Source of the DNA: Methylobacterium sp. 10
GTDB taxonomy: Bacteria; Pseudomonadota; Alphaproteobacteria; Rhizobiales; Beijerinckiaceae
DNA length: 64,000 bases
NCBI RefSeq assembly: GCF_000519085.1
Contig: NZ_KI912577.1
Location: 560,501-624,500, forward strand
Direction of reading: 5' to 3'
The notes under the pieces were generated by a model, which saw only the letters and a list, made by a program, of their open reading frames with translations, was not told the DNA's origin and did not search any database. Numbering within the stretch: position 1 is the stretch's first letter; each line of letters begins with the position of its first letter. The translations under genes were made by a program, and so were the position numbers. Below are positions 8,065 to 17,316 of the stretch, one piece after another.

Positions 8065-9461
8065 CCCCGCCACATCCTCCTCACGGACCGGCTCCCCACG
8101 GACCGCCTGATCCGCATCGCGGCTCCCTGCAGCGGCGCCTGATCCTCGCCGCCCTCGCCCTTGTCACCGTGGCCCTCGTGGTGGCGGGGGTGGCCATCGG
8201 CTTCATCCTGCACCGCTTCGTGCGCGGCCAGATCGACAGCCGCCTGGACAGCCAGATCGTCGCCATCGCCTCGAGTCTCGAGCGGAGCCGCGACGGTCGC
8301 CTCGCCCTCGGGCGCAACCTGGACGGGCCGCCCTTCGACCGCGACCGGTCGGGCTGGTCCTGGCAGGTCCGTCAGGGCGACGCGATCCTCCGCTCCGGCT
8401 CCCTGGAAGGCCGCGACCTCGCCGTTCCCGAAGACGACCGCCGGGATGGCGGGGGCCGACACCGCGACCATCCCCGCCCGGGCGACACCGTCGACCCATG
8501 GGGCAACCCGGTGATCCTGCGTATCCTCGCCCTGCCGGATGCGGCGGGGGCAGGCCCGGCGACGATCGTCGCCTCCGCGCCCATGGCGGCCTTGCGCGGC
8601 CCCGTCCGCGAAGCGAGTCTCGCCCTGGCGCTGATCCTCGCCGTGCTCGGCCTCTGCCTCCTCGCCGGCATCGTCGTACAGGTCCGCCTCGGCCTCCGAC
8701 CGCTGGAGCGCCTGCGCCGGGACCTCGCCGAAGTTCGCGCGGGCCAACGCGCACAGGTGCCGGAGAAGCAGCCGGCGGAGATCCGCCCCCTGGTGCACGA
8801 GGTGAACGCGCTGCTGGCTCAGAACGCAGCGAATCTCGAACGGGCGCGCACCCATGTGGCCAACCTCGCCCATGGGTTGAAGACTCCCCTGGCGACCCTG
8901 ACCATGGCCCTCCGGGACGGGGAGCGCGACCCCGACGGCCGGCTGACGACCCTCGTCTCTGGCATGGATGGGCAGATCCGCCACCATCTGCGCCGCGCCC
9001 GCACGTCGGCCCTGGGCGGCGCCACCCGCGAGAGGACGGCGCTGGAGGCACCCGTGGCCGATCTGCGCGCCACCTTCGCGCGGCTCTATGCCGAGAAGGG
9101 CATCGCCTTCAGCGTGGAGGTCCCAGACGGCGTCGCGGTGGCCTGCGACCGCCAGGATGTGGACGAGATGCTCGGCAACCTCATCGACAATGCCAGCCGC
9201 TGGTGCCGGGCGCGAGTCCGGATCGCCGCCGCGCTCACCGAACGGGGCATCACCGTCACCGTGGAGGATGACGGGCCGGGCCTCGACGCGGATGCGGCCG
9301 CCGGGGTTCTCGGGCGCGGCAAACGCCTGGACGAGACCGTGCCCGGCCACGGGTTCGGCCTGTCGATCACCACGGAACTGGCTGAACTCTATGGCGGGTC
9401 GCTTCGTCTCGACCGCGGAAGCTTCCATGGTCTTCGCGCGCGGCTCGACTTGCCCGCGTAA
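8061..9461 (+). CDS. PhoQ-like sensor histidine kinase
   Basis: This 466-residue inner-membrane sensor has a Pro/His-rich cytoplasmic N-terminus, a first membrane helix (about residues 27-48), a periplasmic domain of about 130 residues and a second helix near 195-215. A HAMP linker and a dimerisation/phosphotransfer helix with His271 (NLAHGLKTPL) follow, then an ATPase domain with N box (NLIDNASRW), G1 (DDGPGLD) and G2 (GHGFGLSI). All catalytic motifs are intact. The periplasmic segment is Arg/Asp-rich, as in sensors of divalent cations or peptides, but the signal is unknown. It is coupled to the response regulator by a four-base overlap. Confidence 0.9.
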   Translation: MTPPHPPHGPAPHGPPDPHRGSLQRRLILAALALVTVALVVAGVAIGFILHRFVRGQIDSRLDSQIVAIASSLERSRDGRLALGRNLDGPPFDRDRSGWSWQVRQGDAILRSGSLEGRDLAVPEDDRRDGGGRHRDHPRPGDTVDPWGNPVILRILALPDAAGAGPATIVASAPMAALRGPVREASLALALILAVLGLCLLAGIVVQVRLGLRPLERLRRDLAEVRAGQRAQVPEKQPAEIRPLVHEVNALLAQNAANLERARTHVANLAHGLKTPLATLTMALRDGERDPDGRLTTLVSGMDGQIRHHLRRARTSALGGATRERTALEAPVADLRATFARLYAEKGIAFSVEVPDGVAVACDRQDVDEMLGNLIDNASRWCRARVRIAAALTERGITVTVEDDGPGLDADAAAGVLGRGKRLDETVPGHGFGLSITTELAELYGGSLRLDRGSFHGLRARLDLPA

Positions 9462-9670
9462 CTTGTGGGCGTGACTCGAAATGGCAGCTTCAACCGCACG
9501 GATTCTTTAAGGCAGGCAGCGCACCTTGAACGGGACCGAGCAGGCGGCATATGGCCTGCTGTGAAGAGTCGTCCCGCTCCGCATGCGTCCCGCATCCGTT
9601 CCAAGATGGCACGGCGGGGGCATAGGGCAGAGGACAGGCGGCCCATTCGGGCTCGGGCGGGAGGTTCTGG

Positions 9671-10858
9671 ATGTCTGAGATCGACCACGACGTCATCGTC
9701 ATCGGAGCGGGCCTCGCCGGGACCACCGCGACCATTGCCCTCGCCAAGGCCGGTTACGACACGGCGATCATCGACACCCACGCGGTCTATCCCCCCGATT
9801 TCCGGGCGGAGAAGCTCGGCGTGCCGCAGATGGACCTGTTCGAGAAACTCGGTTTCGGGGAACTGGCGCGGGCCGTGACGACGCCGGTGGACGAGGTCTG
9901 CGTCTCGCGCTTCGGCCATCTGTTCTCGCGCCATGCCGTGCGCGAATACGGCGTCCACTACACGCCCCTCATCAACGACCTGCGTGGCGCCCTGCCCGTC
10001 TCCTCGCCCCTGGTGGTCGGGCGCGTGGCGGAGATCGAGACCGGCCCGGAACGGCAGCGTGTCACCCTCGCCGATGGCAGTGTACGCACCGCGCGGCTGG
10101 TGCTTCTGGCCACCGGCCTCGGTGACGTGCTTCGACGGAAAGTCGGCATCGGCAGGACCATGGTCAGCGAGAAGCACTCCCTGTGCTTCGGCTTCGACAT
10201 GGCGGCCCCGCCCTCGTCCTTCGGCTTCGAATCCCTGACCTATTACGGAGAAAGCGCCGACAGCGCAGTGGCCTATGTCACGCTCTTTCCCATCGGCGCG
10301 ACCATGCGGGCCAACCTCTTCGTCTACCGCGCGCCCTCCGATCCGTGGGTGAAGGAGTTCCGCAAATCCCCCGAGGCGCTCATGAGGCAGGCCATGCCCG
10401 GCCTCGCCCGCCTCTGCCCGAACCTCACCGTGACGGGGCCGGTGGAGATGCGGCCGATCGACATCGTCCACGCGGCCGATGCGGAACGCGACGGGGTCGT
10501 CCTCCTCGGCGACGCCTTCCTGACCCCCTGCCCGATCCCCGGGACCGGGATCGGCAAGGTGCTCACCGACGTCGACCGGCTCTGCTCCGAGCATCTGCCA
10601 CGCTGGTTCGCTACCCCGGGGATGGGCAAGGACAAGATCGCCGCGTTCTACGCCGACCCGATCAAGCAGGCCTCGGACCAGCAATGCCTCCGGGCCAGCC
10701 TCTATGCCCGCGAGATCACAGTCGGACGCGGCGCCGTGTGGACCCTGCGGCGCCTGCGCAACCGCATCGGCCGCTACGGCCTGCACGCCCTCCATATTCT
10801 GCGGACGACGATCGCCAGGCCGCGCCGTCCGGCCATCGGGGAAACCAAGACCGTCTGA
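9671..10858 (+). CDS. FAD-dependent oxidoreductase (UbiH/geranylgeranyl-reductase-like)
   Basis: This 395-residue flavoprotein has an N-terminal dinucleotide-binding motif (VIGAGLAGTTATIAL, residues 11-25) and the second FAD motif around residue 280 (LLGDAF then PGTGIGK). The pattern fits single-component FAD mono-oxygenases and polyprenyl or lipid reductases. A strong ribosome-binding site (GGGAGG, six bases before the ATG) supports the start. It stands at the edge of the polysaccharide locus and ends six bases from the convergent GINT1-like gene. It may modify a lipid carrier or a sugar, but there is no direct evidence for a substrate. Confidence 0.75.
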   Translation: MSEIDHDVIVIGAGLAGTTATIALAKAGYDTAIIDTHAVYPPDFRAEKLGVPQMDLFEKLGFGELARAVTTPVDEVCVSRFGHLFSRHAVREYGVHYTPLINDLRGALPVSSPLVVGRVAEIETGPERQRVTLADGSVRTARLVLLATGLGDVLRRKVGIGRTMVSEKHSLCFGFDMAAPPSSFGFESLTYYGESADSAVAYVTLFPIGATMRANLFVYRAPSDPWVKEFRKSPEALMRQAMPGLARLCPNLTVTGPVEMRPIDIVHAADAERDGVVLLGDAFLTPCPIPGTGIGKVLTDVDRLCSEHLPRWFATPGMGKDKIAAFYADPIKQASDQQCLRASLYAREITVGRGAVWTLRRLRNRIGRYGLHALHILRTTIARPRRPAIGETKTV

Positions 10859-10864
10859 GCCGGG

Positions 10865-12376
10865 TTATCGTCCCCCGCGCCAGCGGGGGGAGCGGGCCGA
10901 ACCGTCGATGAACTCGAAGGCCGAGGTACGGTTGAGGGTGTGGAGGCGAGTGCCGGGGAAGAGCGGGCCCGAGCGCAGGATCGTCTCGACGGTCTGGACG
11001 TAGCCCTCGTCGTCGAGGCGGTCGATCCGCGCCAGCGCCAGCGCTTCGCCATAGCCCAGGCGGCAATCCTGGACCGGACGGATCAGGGCGCCGTCCCGCT
11101 CCACGATGCGTCCCGCCGGCCGCGCCGAGGCGATGTCGATGAGCACCGGATTGCGGGCATGCGGCGTCCAGGGGCCACGGAAATCCGGGGCCGACCAGAG
11201 ATGCAGGCTGTCGTGGTAGGAGCCGAGCACCGTTCCTCCGCCGATATCGGCGGCTTGATCGCGAACCGTGGCGAACATCCACCAGCGGCCGTCCCGCTCC
11301 AGCAGGGTCGGATCGCTGGCCGTGATGCCGCTGAGCAGCGTCGCTTCCTTGACCCAACCGCCCGGAAAGGCCGTGGCCCGGTAGAGGTCGACCGTGCCGT
11401 TGGCGCAGCTCTCAGGGATCATCCAGAACGACCCCTCACGCTCGAACACGAACGGGTAGGACAGGTGATAGGGTTCCTCCAGCACCGGGACCGGCGCTCC
11501 GACCGGGCCGTTCGCATCGAAGGCCACAGCCGAGATCAGCGCCTTGCCCGTCGCGTGCGGGAAATCCTCGACGAAGAGGATGGTGCGGCCCTCGTGCTCG
11601 ATCCCGAACGGATCGGCGTAGAAACGCAGGCCGTCATCCGCCAGGTCGCGCCAGCCGGACGAGGGATGCGCACGCAGGTCCACGAGATCGGGGCCGGCCA
11701 GCCGGCGCCAGCCAACGCGCCAATGGGGGGCGCGATAGCAGAGGTAGTAGAGGCGCCGGACGACGAGACGCGCCGCCATCTTCGCGGCGCGGGTGCCGAT
11801 CGCCTTCACGGTCAGGGCGGGCGCCTCGGCTGATGCGAGGGCGCCGTCCCGGAGAAGCGGCCGGGCGCCCGACAGCGCGCCGACGATGAGCGTCATGCTG
11901 CGGATCAGCCCATCCTCGAACGCACTGAGCATGGTGCCTCGATCCTCGGCGCCGAAGCGCCCGGAGGCGATGATCCTGCCATCCGTGGAGAGGGCGGCCA
12001 CGGGGGAGCGGCCGCCGAGCAGCGCGGCGAGAAGGGCGCCTTCGCCCGCTACGCCGTCGAAGCCGAGGCGCCAGACCGGCAGGTCCGGGCCTCCCTCCGC
12101 ATCGCCGCAGAGGTCGAGGATGCAGGACGCACCCTCCGTTGGTTCGGGATAGGCGGCGAATGCGTTCACCGGGACGGGGGCGGACAGACCGCCGAGGGAC
12201 AGGCGGTTCAGTAGGGCTTCGAGGCGGAACAGCAGCGCAGCATTGCCCGGCAGGCCGCCTGGCCCCGGCGAGCGGTCGACCTCCATTTCGAGCCCGGGAA
12301 GCGCTGCGAGCCGTTCCAGAAGACGGAGATGCCAGCGGCGGGGAGCGCGTCCATCCAGCCTCAGTCGCAGGCGCAT
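10865..12376 (-). CDS. GINT1-like beta-propeller protein of the polysaccharide locus
   Basis: A protein of about 503 residues. Its C-terminal 280 residues contain repeated beta-propeller-like blades with the patterns YADPFGIEHEGRTILFVEDF, LSYPFVFEREGSFWMIPES, SDPTLLERDGRWWMFAT and AGRIVERDGALIRPVQD. This resembles the N-terminal domain of glucosamine inositolphosphorylceramide transferase 1 and five-bladed glycoside-active folds. The N-terminal 200 residues resemble the partner domain found with it in bacterial formyltransferase-like fusions, but the catalytic fold is not obvious. I chose the ATG at 12376; an upstream ATG at 12460 adds 28 residues. A sugar-transfer or sugar-binding role is inferred from context. 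Confidence 0.65.
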   Translation of the reverse strand: MRLRLRLDGRAPRRWHLRLLERLAALPGLEMEVDRSPGPGGLPGNAALLFRLEALLNRLSLGGLSAPVPVNAFAAYPEPTEGASCILDLCGDAEGGPDLPVWRLGFDGVAGEGALLAALLGGRSPVAALSTDGRIIASGRFGAEDRGTMLSAFEDGLIRSMTLIVGALSGARPLLRDGALASAEAPALTVKAIGTRAAKMAARLVVRRLYYLCYRAPHWRVGWRRLAGPDLVDLRAHPSSGWRDLADDGLRFYADPFGIEHEGRTILFVEDFPHATGKALISAVAFDANGPVGAPVPVLEEPYHLSYPFVFEREGSFWMIPESCANGTVDLYRATAFPGGWVKEATLLSGITASDPTLLERDGRWWMFATVRDQAADIGGGTVLGSYHDSLHLWSAPDFRGPWTPHARNPVLIDIASARPAGRIVERDGALIRPVQDCRLGYGEALALARIDRLDDEGYVQTVETILRSGPLFPGTRLHTLNRTSAFEFIDGSARSPRWRGGR

Positions 12377-12622
12377 CGTCGTCAGTCCCCGGACAGTCGA
12401 AAGCCGAGGCCGAAAGCCGCCGGCTGTTGGGATCGGTCCGACGCGGGACGTCCCCTCCATGTTGTCCAGTTACAGCATCACGATTGAGAAACCCTTGACC
12501 GCTCCCGGCACCAAGCGCCGGCCGGGGGCTCATCTTAACGCCTCGCTAACCATGCTCCGCACGAAGAGGGCCGAGATCGCGGAAATCCCCGGGTGTTGGT
12601 GAATCGTCAGTAAAGTCGGATC

Positions 12623-14794
12623 ATGCCTGTATTCGAAGGACGGGCTGTATCCCGGCCACGGCCCGAGCATCCGATGGCACAGATCGACAGACACATCGCG
12701 GCGGCGGATTGGATCGGTCGATCCAGCATCGACCGGCCGCCCTCCTCCGAGCCCGACAAGAGCGCCGAGATCGGCGATCTCTGGCGCATCCTCACCGTGC
12801 GCCGGGCCTGGGTGCTGGGAACCGCCGCGCTGCTCACGTTCATCGCGGTGGCCTACGGGTTTCTCGCACCGCCGCTCTACGCGGCCACCGCCCAGATCCT
12901 CATCGACCCGCGCGACAAGCAGATCGTCACCAACGACGTCAATCCCGTCGCCATGGCGCCGGATGGCGGCGTGATCCAGGTCGAGAGCCAGGCGCGCGTG
13001 ATCGAATCCGATTCCGTCCTGACCCGGGCGGCCCGCGATGCCGGTTTGCTCGACGACCCGGATTTCGGCGGCGTCGGCACCGGCTTCCTCAGCTGGACCC
13101 TGCGCACGCTCCAGGGCGAAGGCTACGCTCCGAGCACCGATGCCGCCGCCGAAGGCCGGGCCGTCCGCGCCCTCCGGCGCAGGCTCGCGGTGAAGCGCGC
13201 CGACAAGGTCTTCGTGGTGGATGTAGTCGTCACCGCCGGCAACCCGGACAAGGCGGCCCGGATCGTCAACGCCATCGCCGCCGCCTACCTCAAGGACCAG
13301 ACCTCCGCCCGCGCGGACGCGGCCTCGCGGGCCTCGGCCGAGATGGCATCGCGCCTCGACGACCTGCGCAAGCGCGTCAACGTCGCCGAGAACAAGGTCG
13401 AGAAGTTCAAGGCCGAGAACGGGTTGATCACGGCGAGCGGCCAGCTCATCAGCGAGCAGCAACTGGCCGAGAGCAACAACCGCATCGTGGCCGCCCGCGC
13501 CCGCACGGCGGAGGCGCGCACCAGACTGCAGCAGATCAAGGACGCGCGCGGCACCGCCTTCGGACCGGATTCGGCCCCGGAGGCGATCCAGTCCGCGGTG
13601 ATCGAGCGGCTGCGCAGCCAATATGCGGAACTCGCGAGCAAGGAGGCGGATCTGCGCACCCAGCTCGGCAACCGCCACCCCTATATCGAGGCGGTGCGGA
13701 CCCAGATGCAGGACGTCAAACGCCTCACAGAGGTGGAGCTGGCCCGCATCGCCCGCTCGGCGGAGACGGATTATCAGCGCGCCGCCGCCAACGAGAAGGC
13801 GCTGACCTCGAACCTCGACGAGCTGAAGCGGGGCTCCATTGTCACCGGCGAGGCCTCGGTCCGCCTGCGCGAACTCGACCGTGAGGTGGATACCAGCCGG
13901 GCCGTCTACAGCAACTTCCTCAACCGCTCGCGCGAGATCCAGGAACAGACGGGCATCGACACCACCAATGCCCGCGTCATCAGCTGGGCCCGGCCGCCCG
14001 CCGAGCGGAGCTGGCCCCTGCGGCTCCTGCTGTTCGCTGGCGGTCTCGTCAGCGGCCTCGGCCTCGGGGCCGGTCTAGCCTTCGTGCGCGAGTATCTTGA
14101 CCCCACCGTCCTGTCCCGACGCCAGATGGAGCGGCTCTCGCACACGTCCGTGGTCGCCACCTATCCGGAGTTCAAGGCGGGAAGCGAGCGTCCGGCCAGC
14201 GTTGCCGCGAGCTTGACCCTCGACCGGCTGGCCAGCGTGCGCGGCCAGATCCATCCGCCGGGTCAGGCGTTGAGCGTGCTCGTCACCTCGGCGGCCTCGG
14301 ATGCGGCGGACCGGCGCTCGACGATCCACTTGCTCGCAGCGGTGGCAACGGCGCGCGGCGAGCGCGTGCTCCTCGTGGAGGCGGATCTGGAAGCGCCGCC
14401 GGAGGAGAACGCCTCCGGGCCGGGCCTCATCGAGGTCTTGCGCGGCGAGGCCGGCATGGCGGCGGCGGCCAAGGCGGATTCGGAGAGCGGTGCCGCGCGG
14501 ATCGGCATCGGCGATATCGCCAAGGCCTCGCGCGAGGCCCTTAGCCGAGCCAATATCGAGCAGTTCCTCGCAGCCGCCAAATCGAGCTTCGACCTCATCC
14601 TCATCGATGGCGGCGTCCTCACCGGAAACCTGCGGATCGGGCCCCTCGCCGCCGCCAGCGACAGGCTCCTGATCGTCGCGAAGAACGGGGCCACGCGCCA
14701 GCGCGACCTCCTCGATATCCTCGATATCTCGGAAGTGCTGGGCAGCCCGGTCTCGGGCAGTCTCTTCGTCGATCGCTACGCGGCGGCGGCGTGA
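12623..14794 (+). CDS. Wzz/GumC-type polysaccharide co-polymerase with degenerate kinase domain
   Basis: This 723-residue inner-membrane protein controls chain length and export of exopolysaccharide. It has a Wzz domain with membrane helix 1 (about residues 72-93), a long periplasmic coiled coil (about 230-460) and helix 2 near 470-490 (LLLFAGGLVSGLGLGAG). A cytoplasmic domain from about residue 535 resembles bacterial tyrosine autokinases. That domain keeps a Walker A'-like strand (VLLVEADLE) and Walker B (LILIDGG). The P-loop position reads SAASDAADRRST, lacking the Gly and Lys needed for nucleotide binding, and the C-terminus has no tyrosine cluster. It probably acts structurally. The polymerase gene starts 10 bp downstream. 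Confidence 0.8.
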   Translation: MPVFEGRAVSRPRPEHPMAQIDRHIAAADWIGRSSIDRPPSSEPDKSAEIGDLWRILTVRRAWVLGTAALLTFIAVAYGFLAPPLYAATAQILIDPRDKQIVTNDVNPVAMAPDGGVIQVESQARVIESDSVLTRAARDAGLLDDPDFGGVGTGFLSWTLRTLQGEGYAPSTDAAAEGRAVRALRRRLAVKRADKVFVVDVVVTAGNPDKAARIVNAIAAAYLKDQTSARADAASRASAEMASRLDDLRKRVNVAENKVEKFKAENGLITASGQLISEQQLAESNNRIVAARARTAEARTRLQQIKDARGTAFGPDSAPEAIQSAVIERLRSQYAELASKEADLRTQLGNRHPYIEAVRTQMQDVKRLTEVELARIARSAETDYQRAAANEKALTSNLDELKRGSIVTGEASVRLRELDREVDTSRAVYSNFLNRSREIQEQTGIDTTNARVISWARPPAERSWPLRLLLFAGGLVSGLGLGAGLAFVREYLDPTVLSRRQMERLSHTSVVATYPEFKAGSERPASVAASLTLDRLASVRGQIHPPGQALSVLVTSAASDAADRRSTIHLLAAVATARGERVLLVEADLEAPPEENASGPGLIEVLRGEAGMAAAAKADSESGAARIGIGDIAKASREALSRANIEQFLAAAKSSFDLILIDGGVLTGNLRIGPLAAASDRLLIVAKNGATRQRDLLDILDISEVLGSPVSGSLFVDRYAAAA

Positions 14795-14804
14795 CGGGCG
14801 GACC

Positions 14805-16106
14805 ATGAGGAGCGCCGTCCATTCCCCGGCCCGAGGACGGAAGGAGGCCGGAGCGGCCTCCCGAAGTCCGATGCCGTTCGGCCTGATCGCCCTTACCGTG
14901 CTGATCCTCGGCGTATCGGGTGGCATGCTGTGGAATGTCGGCATCAATTACGATGGGCTCACGGGGGCGGCGCCGCAGAAGATCCATCCCTCGACCTATC
15001 TCGTCATCGTCCTGTTCGGCTGGGCCGCCCTCAGGTCCGGCAACCCGGCGGGGTATCTCGTTTATGCCGTGCAGGTGCGGCCGGCGGGGATGCTGCTCGC
15101 CGCGTGCAGTATCGGGCTGTTCCTGCACATCGTCCTGCGCAGCGGCCCGGGCATGGCGGGGGCGCTGGACACGTTCCTGCTACCGGGCCTCTTCGTCGTC
15201 CTGCTGGCCGACCGTGACGCGCTGACCTGGAGGCGCCTCGAACTGACGGTGCATGCGGTGATGCTCGTCAACGCCTTGCTGGGCCTGACGGAATTCGCGA
15301 CGAAGACCCTCTTCTTTCCCTATCGGCTCGACGGGCAGGTCTTCGCTACCGATACGCGCTCGGCCGCACTTCAGGGACACCCCCTCGGCAACGCCACCCT
15401 CACGGCCTGCTACGTCCTCGGCCTCATCGGCGGCGGCGGGCGCATGACGGTTCCGCAGCGCCTCGCGATGATCGGGCTACAGCTCGCCGCCCTCGTCGCC
15501 TTCGGCGGGCGCTCGGCCATGGTGGTGACGCTGATCTTCGGCGGCGGCTACGGCCTCTTCGCCCTGCACAAAGTGCTGAGCGCGGGCCGGATCCCGCTCC
15601 TGGCAGCGGCGGCGGGAATCTTCCTCTTCACCCTCGTGCCCCTCGGCATCGGCGGTCTCGCGGCCGGCGGGTTCTTCGACGCGCTGCTCAGCCGGTTCAT
15701 GGCCGATGGCGGGAGCGCCAATGCCCGCGTGGAGATGCTCGACCTCGTCGCCAGCATCCCCTTCCGCGAATTGCTGGTCGGCCCGGATATGAGCCTGGTG
15801 GATTCACTACGGCGCGTAAGCGGGCTCGAATGGGGCATCGAGAACCCCATCGTCCGGACCCTCGTCTACCAGGGGATCTTCATGACGGTCCTGCTCACCG
15901 TCGCGGTGACGCTCTACATGATGGAGCTGGTCCGCCATTGCCGCCCCGGCACGTTCCTTCCCGTCATCGCCTTCGTCATTCTGGTGAACACGTTCGAGGG
16001 GATCGGCGCCAAGACCACGCTGCTCGCTAAGTTCGCCATTCTGCTCCTGGGCCTGTTCCACGCGGTCAGCGATCGTCCGTCGGGACGCGCAGACCGAGGG
16101 CGGTGA
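14805..16106 (+). CDS. VpsF-like polysaccharide polymerase (Wzy-type membrane protein)
   Basis: This 433-residue protein has about eleven predicted membrane helices and a large loop around residues 290-340 (FMADGGSANARVEML, VGPDMSLVD). The pattern ASxxGR with a loop Arg (AFGGRSAMV near residue 230) is typical of O-antigen polymerases. Length and layout match VpsF-family polysaccharide biosynthesis proteins. It begins 10 bp after the co-polymerase gene, which supports shared transcription. Its last 41 bases overlap the convergent GH5 gene. The sugar repeat it polymerises cannot be inferred. Confidence 0.7.
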   Translation: MRSAVHSPARGRKEAGAASRSPMPFGLIALTVLILGVSGGMLWNVGINYDGLTGAAPQKIHPSTYLVIVLFGWAALRSGNPAGYLVYAVQVRPAGMLLAACSIGLFLHIVLRSGPGMAGALDTFLLPGLFVVLLADRDALTWRRLELTVHAVMLVNALLGLTEFATKTLFFPYRLDGQVFATDTRSAALQGHPLGNATLTACYVLGLIGGGGRMTVPQRLAMIGLQLAALVAFGGRSAMVVTLIFGGGYGLFALHKVLSAGRIPLLAAAAGIFLFTLVPLGIGGLAAGGFFDALLSRFMADGGSANARVEMLDLVASIPFRELLVGPDMSLVDSLRRVSGLEWGIENPIVRTLVYQGIFMTVLLTVAVTLYMMELVRHCRPGTFLPVIAFVILVNTFEGIGAKTTLLAKFAILLLGLFHAVSDRPSGRADRGR

Positions 16107-17316
16107 CGATGGCCGGATCGAAGCGCCGGGTGGCATCGTCCATCAGGCCCATCCCGTCGAACAGGTTCCAGAACGCCCAGGGGAAGCCCTCGGCCTCGGC
16201 CGCCTCCCGGACGTCGCGGACGTAACGCGCCCGGTCCTCCGCATGGGAGGCGACGTAGCGCGCATCACTGCGCAGGGCACCGAACTCCCCGAGCACGATG
16301 TTCCGCGGCGCGATGCCGTGGCGGCGGCCCCATTCGCCCACCGTGGCGAGGTGGCGGGCAAGGTAACCCTTGTTGGGCTGGGCGGCGAAGTACTCGGCGA
16401 GCTTGGCCTCGGTGAGGGCATAAGCCTCGCGCTTGGCCTCCGCCGACAGGCCGGTATCACCGGCCATCCTGGCCCGCACGGCGGCGAGCGTCGTCTCGAG
16501 ACTGCCGGCGGAGGCCGGCCAAGGCACCGCGTTGAGGGCGCGGTAGACCGGCTCCCGCATCCAGGGCGCCCCCTGATGGCTGAACAGGTACGGCTCGTAA
16601 TAGTGAAATGTGAACAGGAGCGGCGCGAAGCGGGCCAGCGGCACGGGGTCGAGGGCGGTGAGTCCCGTGACCATGCTGCCGCAGGCGCCGCAGGCCACGA
16701 GGGTCAGGCGTGGGGCGACCCGGCGGGCCTCGCCGAGGAGGTCGTCCTGAATCGTCAGCCACGATGCCGCGCCGCATGCCTGCGGCGGCTCGTTGACGGG
16801 CTCCAGCGCCAACCGCTCCGGGGCGATGCCCTCCAGCAGGCGGGCGAGGTCGGAGACGAAGCGGCGATAGGCGGGAAACAGCGGCGCGCCGGGCTCGCCG
16901 TAGTAATTCTGCGGGTTCCAGTGATGCGTCGCGCCGTTGGCCTGTACGTTGACCAGAACCGCGAGGTCCGCGCGCAACGCCGCCTCCACGGCGACCTTGA
17001 GCTCGGCCATGAGGCGCCCGCGCTCCTCCGGCCCGGCGGCGGCGAACGGTCCGGGATCGACGGGCAGGCGCAGGAAGTCGAACCCGGCCGCGCGCAGGCG
17101 GGCGAGGTCGCGGCCCGTCGGAACGGGCCGGCCCTCCTGGAACGGCGGCGTCCCGTAATCCGTGTGGGGCGCCGGGAACTCCCGCGTGAGGGAGAACCAG
17201 GGCCAGGTGTTGATGCCGCGCGTCAGGCGGAGCGGCGCCGGGGCGGCGGACGGCACAAATCCCGCAGTCAGCGCCGCAGCCGCCAGGATTGCCCTGCGTG
17301 TGGGCGGCGGCCTCAC
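16066..17316 (-). CDS. Exported GH5-family glycoside hydrolase
   Basis: A 416-residue glycanase. The GTG start at 17316 overlaps the TGA of the upstream glycosyltransferase (GTGA), so translation is coupled. The N-terminus (PTRRAILAAAALTAGF) is a twin-arginine-like signal peptide. The mature part is a TIM barrel of the cellulase (GH5) clan: the acid/base Glu lies in EPVNEPPQ and the nucleophile Glu in VLGEFGAL. Other barrel motifs are INTWPWFS and FHYYEPY. Such enzymes inside polysaccharide loci usually trim or release the polymer in the periplasm. The last 41 bases overlap the convergent polymerase gene. Confidence 0.85.
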   Translation of the reverse strand: MRPPPTRRAILAAAALTAGFVPSAAPAPLRLTRGINTWPWFSLTREFPAPHTDYGTPPFQEGRPVPTGRDLARLRAAGFDFLRLPVDPGPFAAAGPEERGRLMAELKVAVEAALRADLAVLVNVQANGATHHWNPQNYYGEPGAPLFPAYRRFVSDLARLLEGIAPERLALEPVNEPPQACGAASWLTIQDDLLGEARRVAPRLTLVACGACGSMVTGLTALDPVPLARFAPLLFTFHYYEPYLFSHQGAPWMREPVYRALNAVPWPASAGSLETTLAAVRARMAGDTGLSAEAKREAYALTEAKLAEYFAAQPNKGYLARHLATVGEWGRRHGIAPRNIVLGEFGALRSDARYVASHAEDRARYVRDVREAAEAEGFPWAFWNLFDGMGLMDDATRRFDPAIVTALGLRVPTDDR

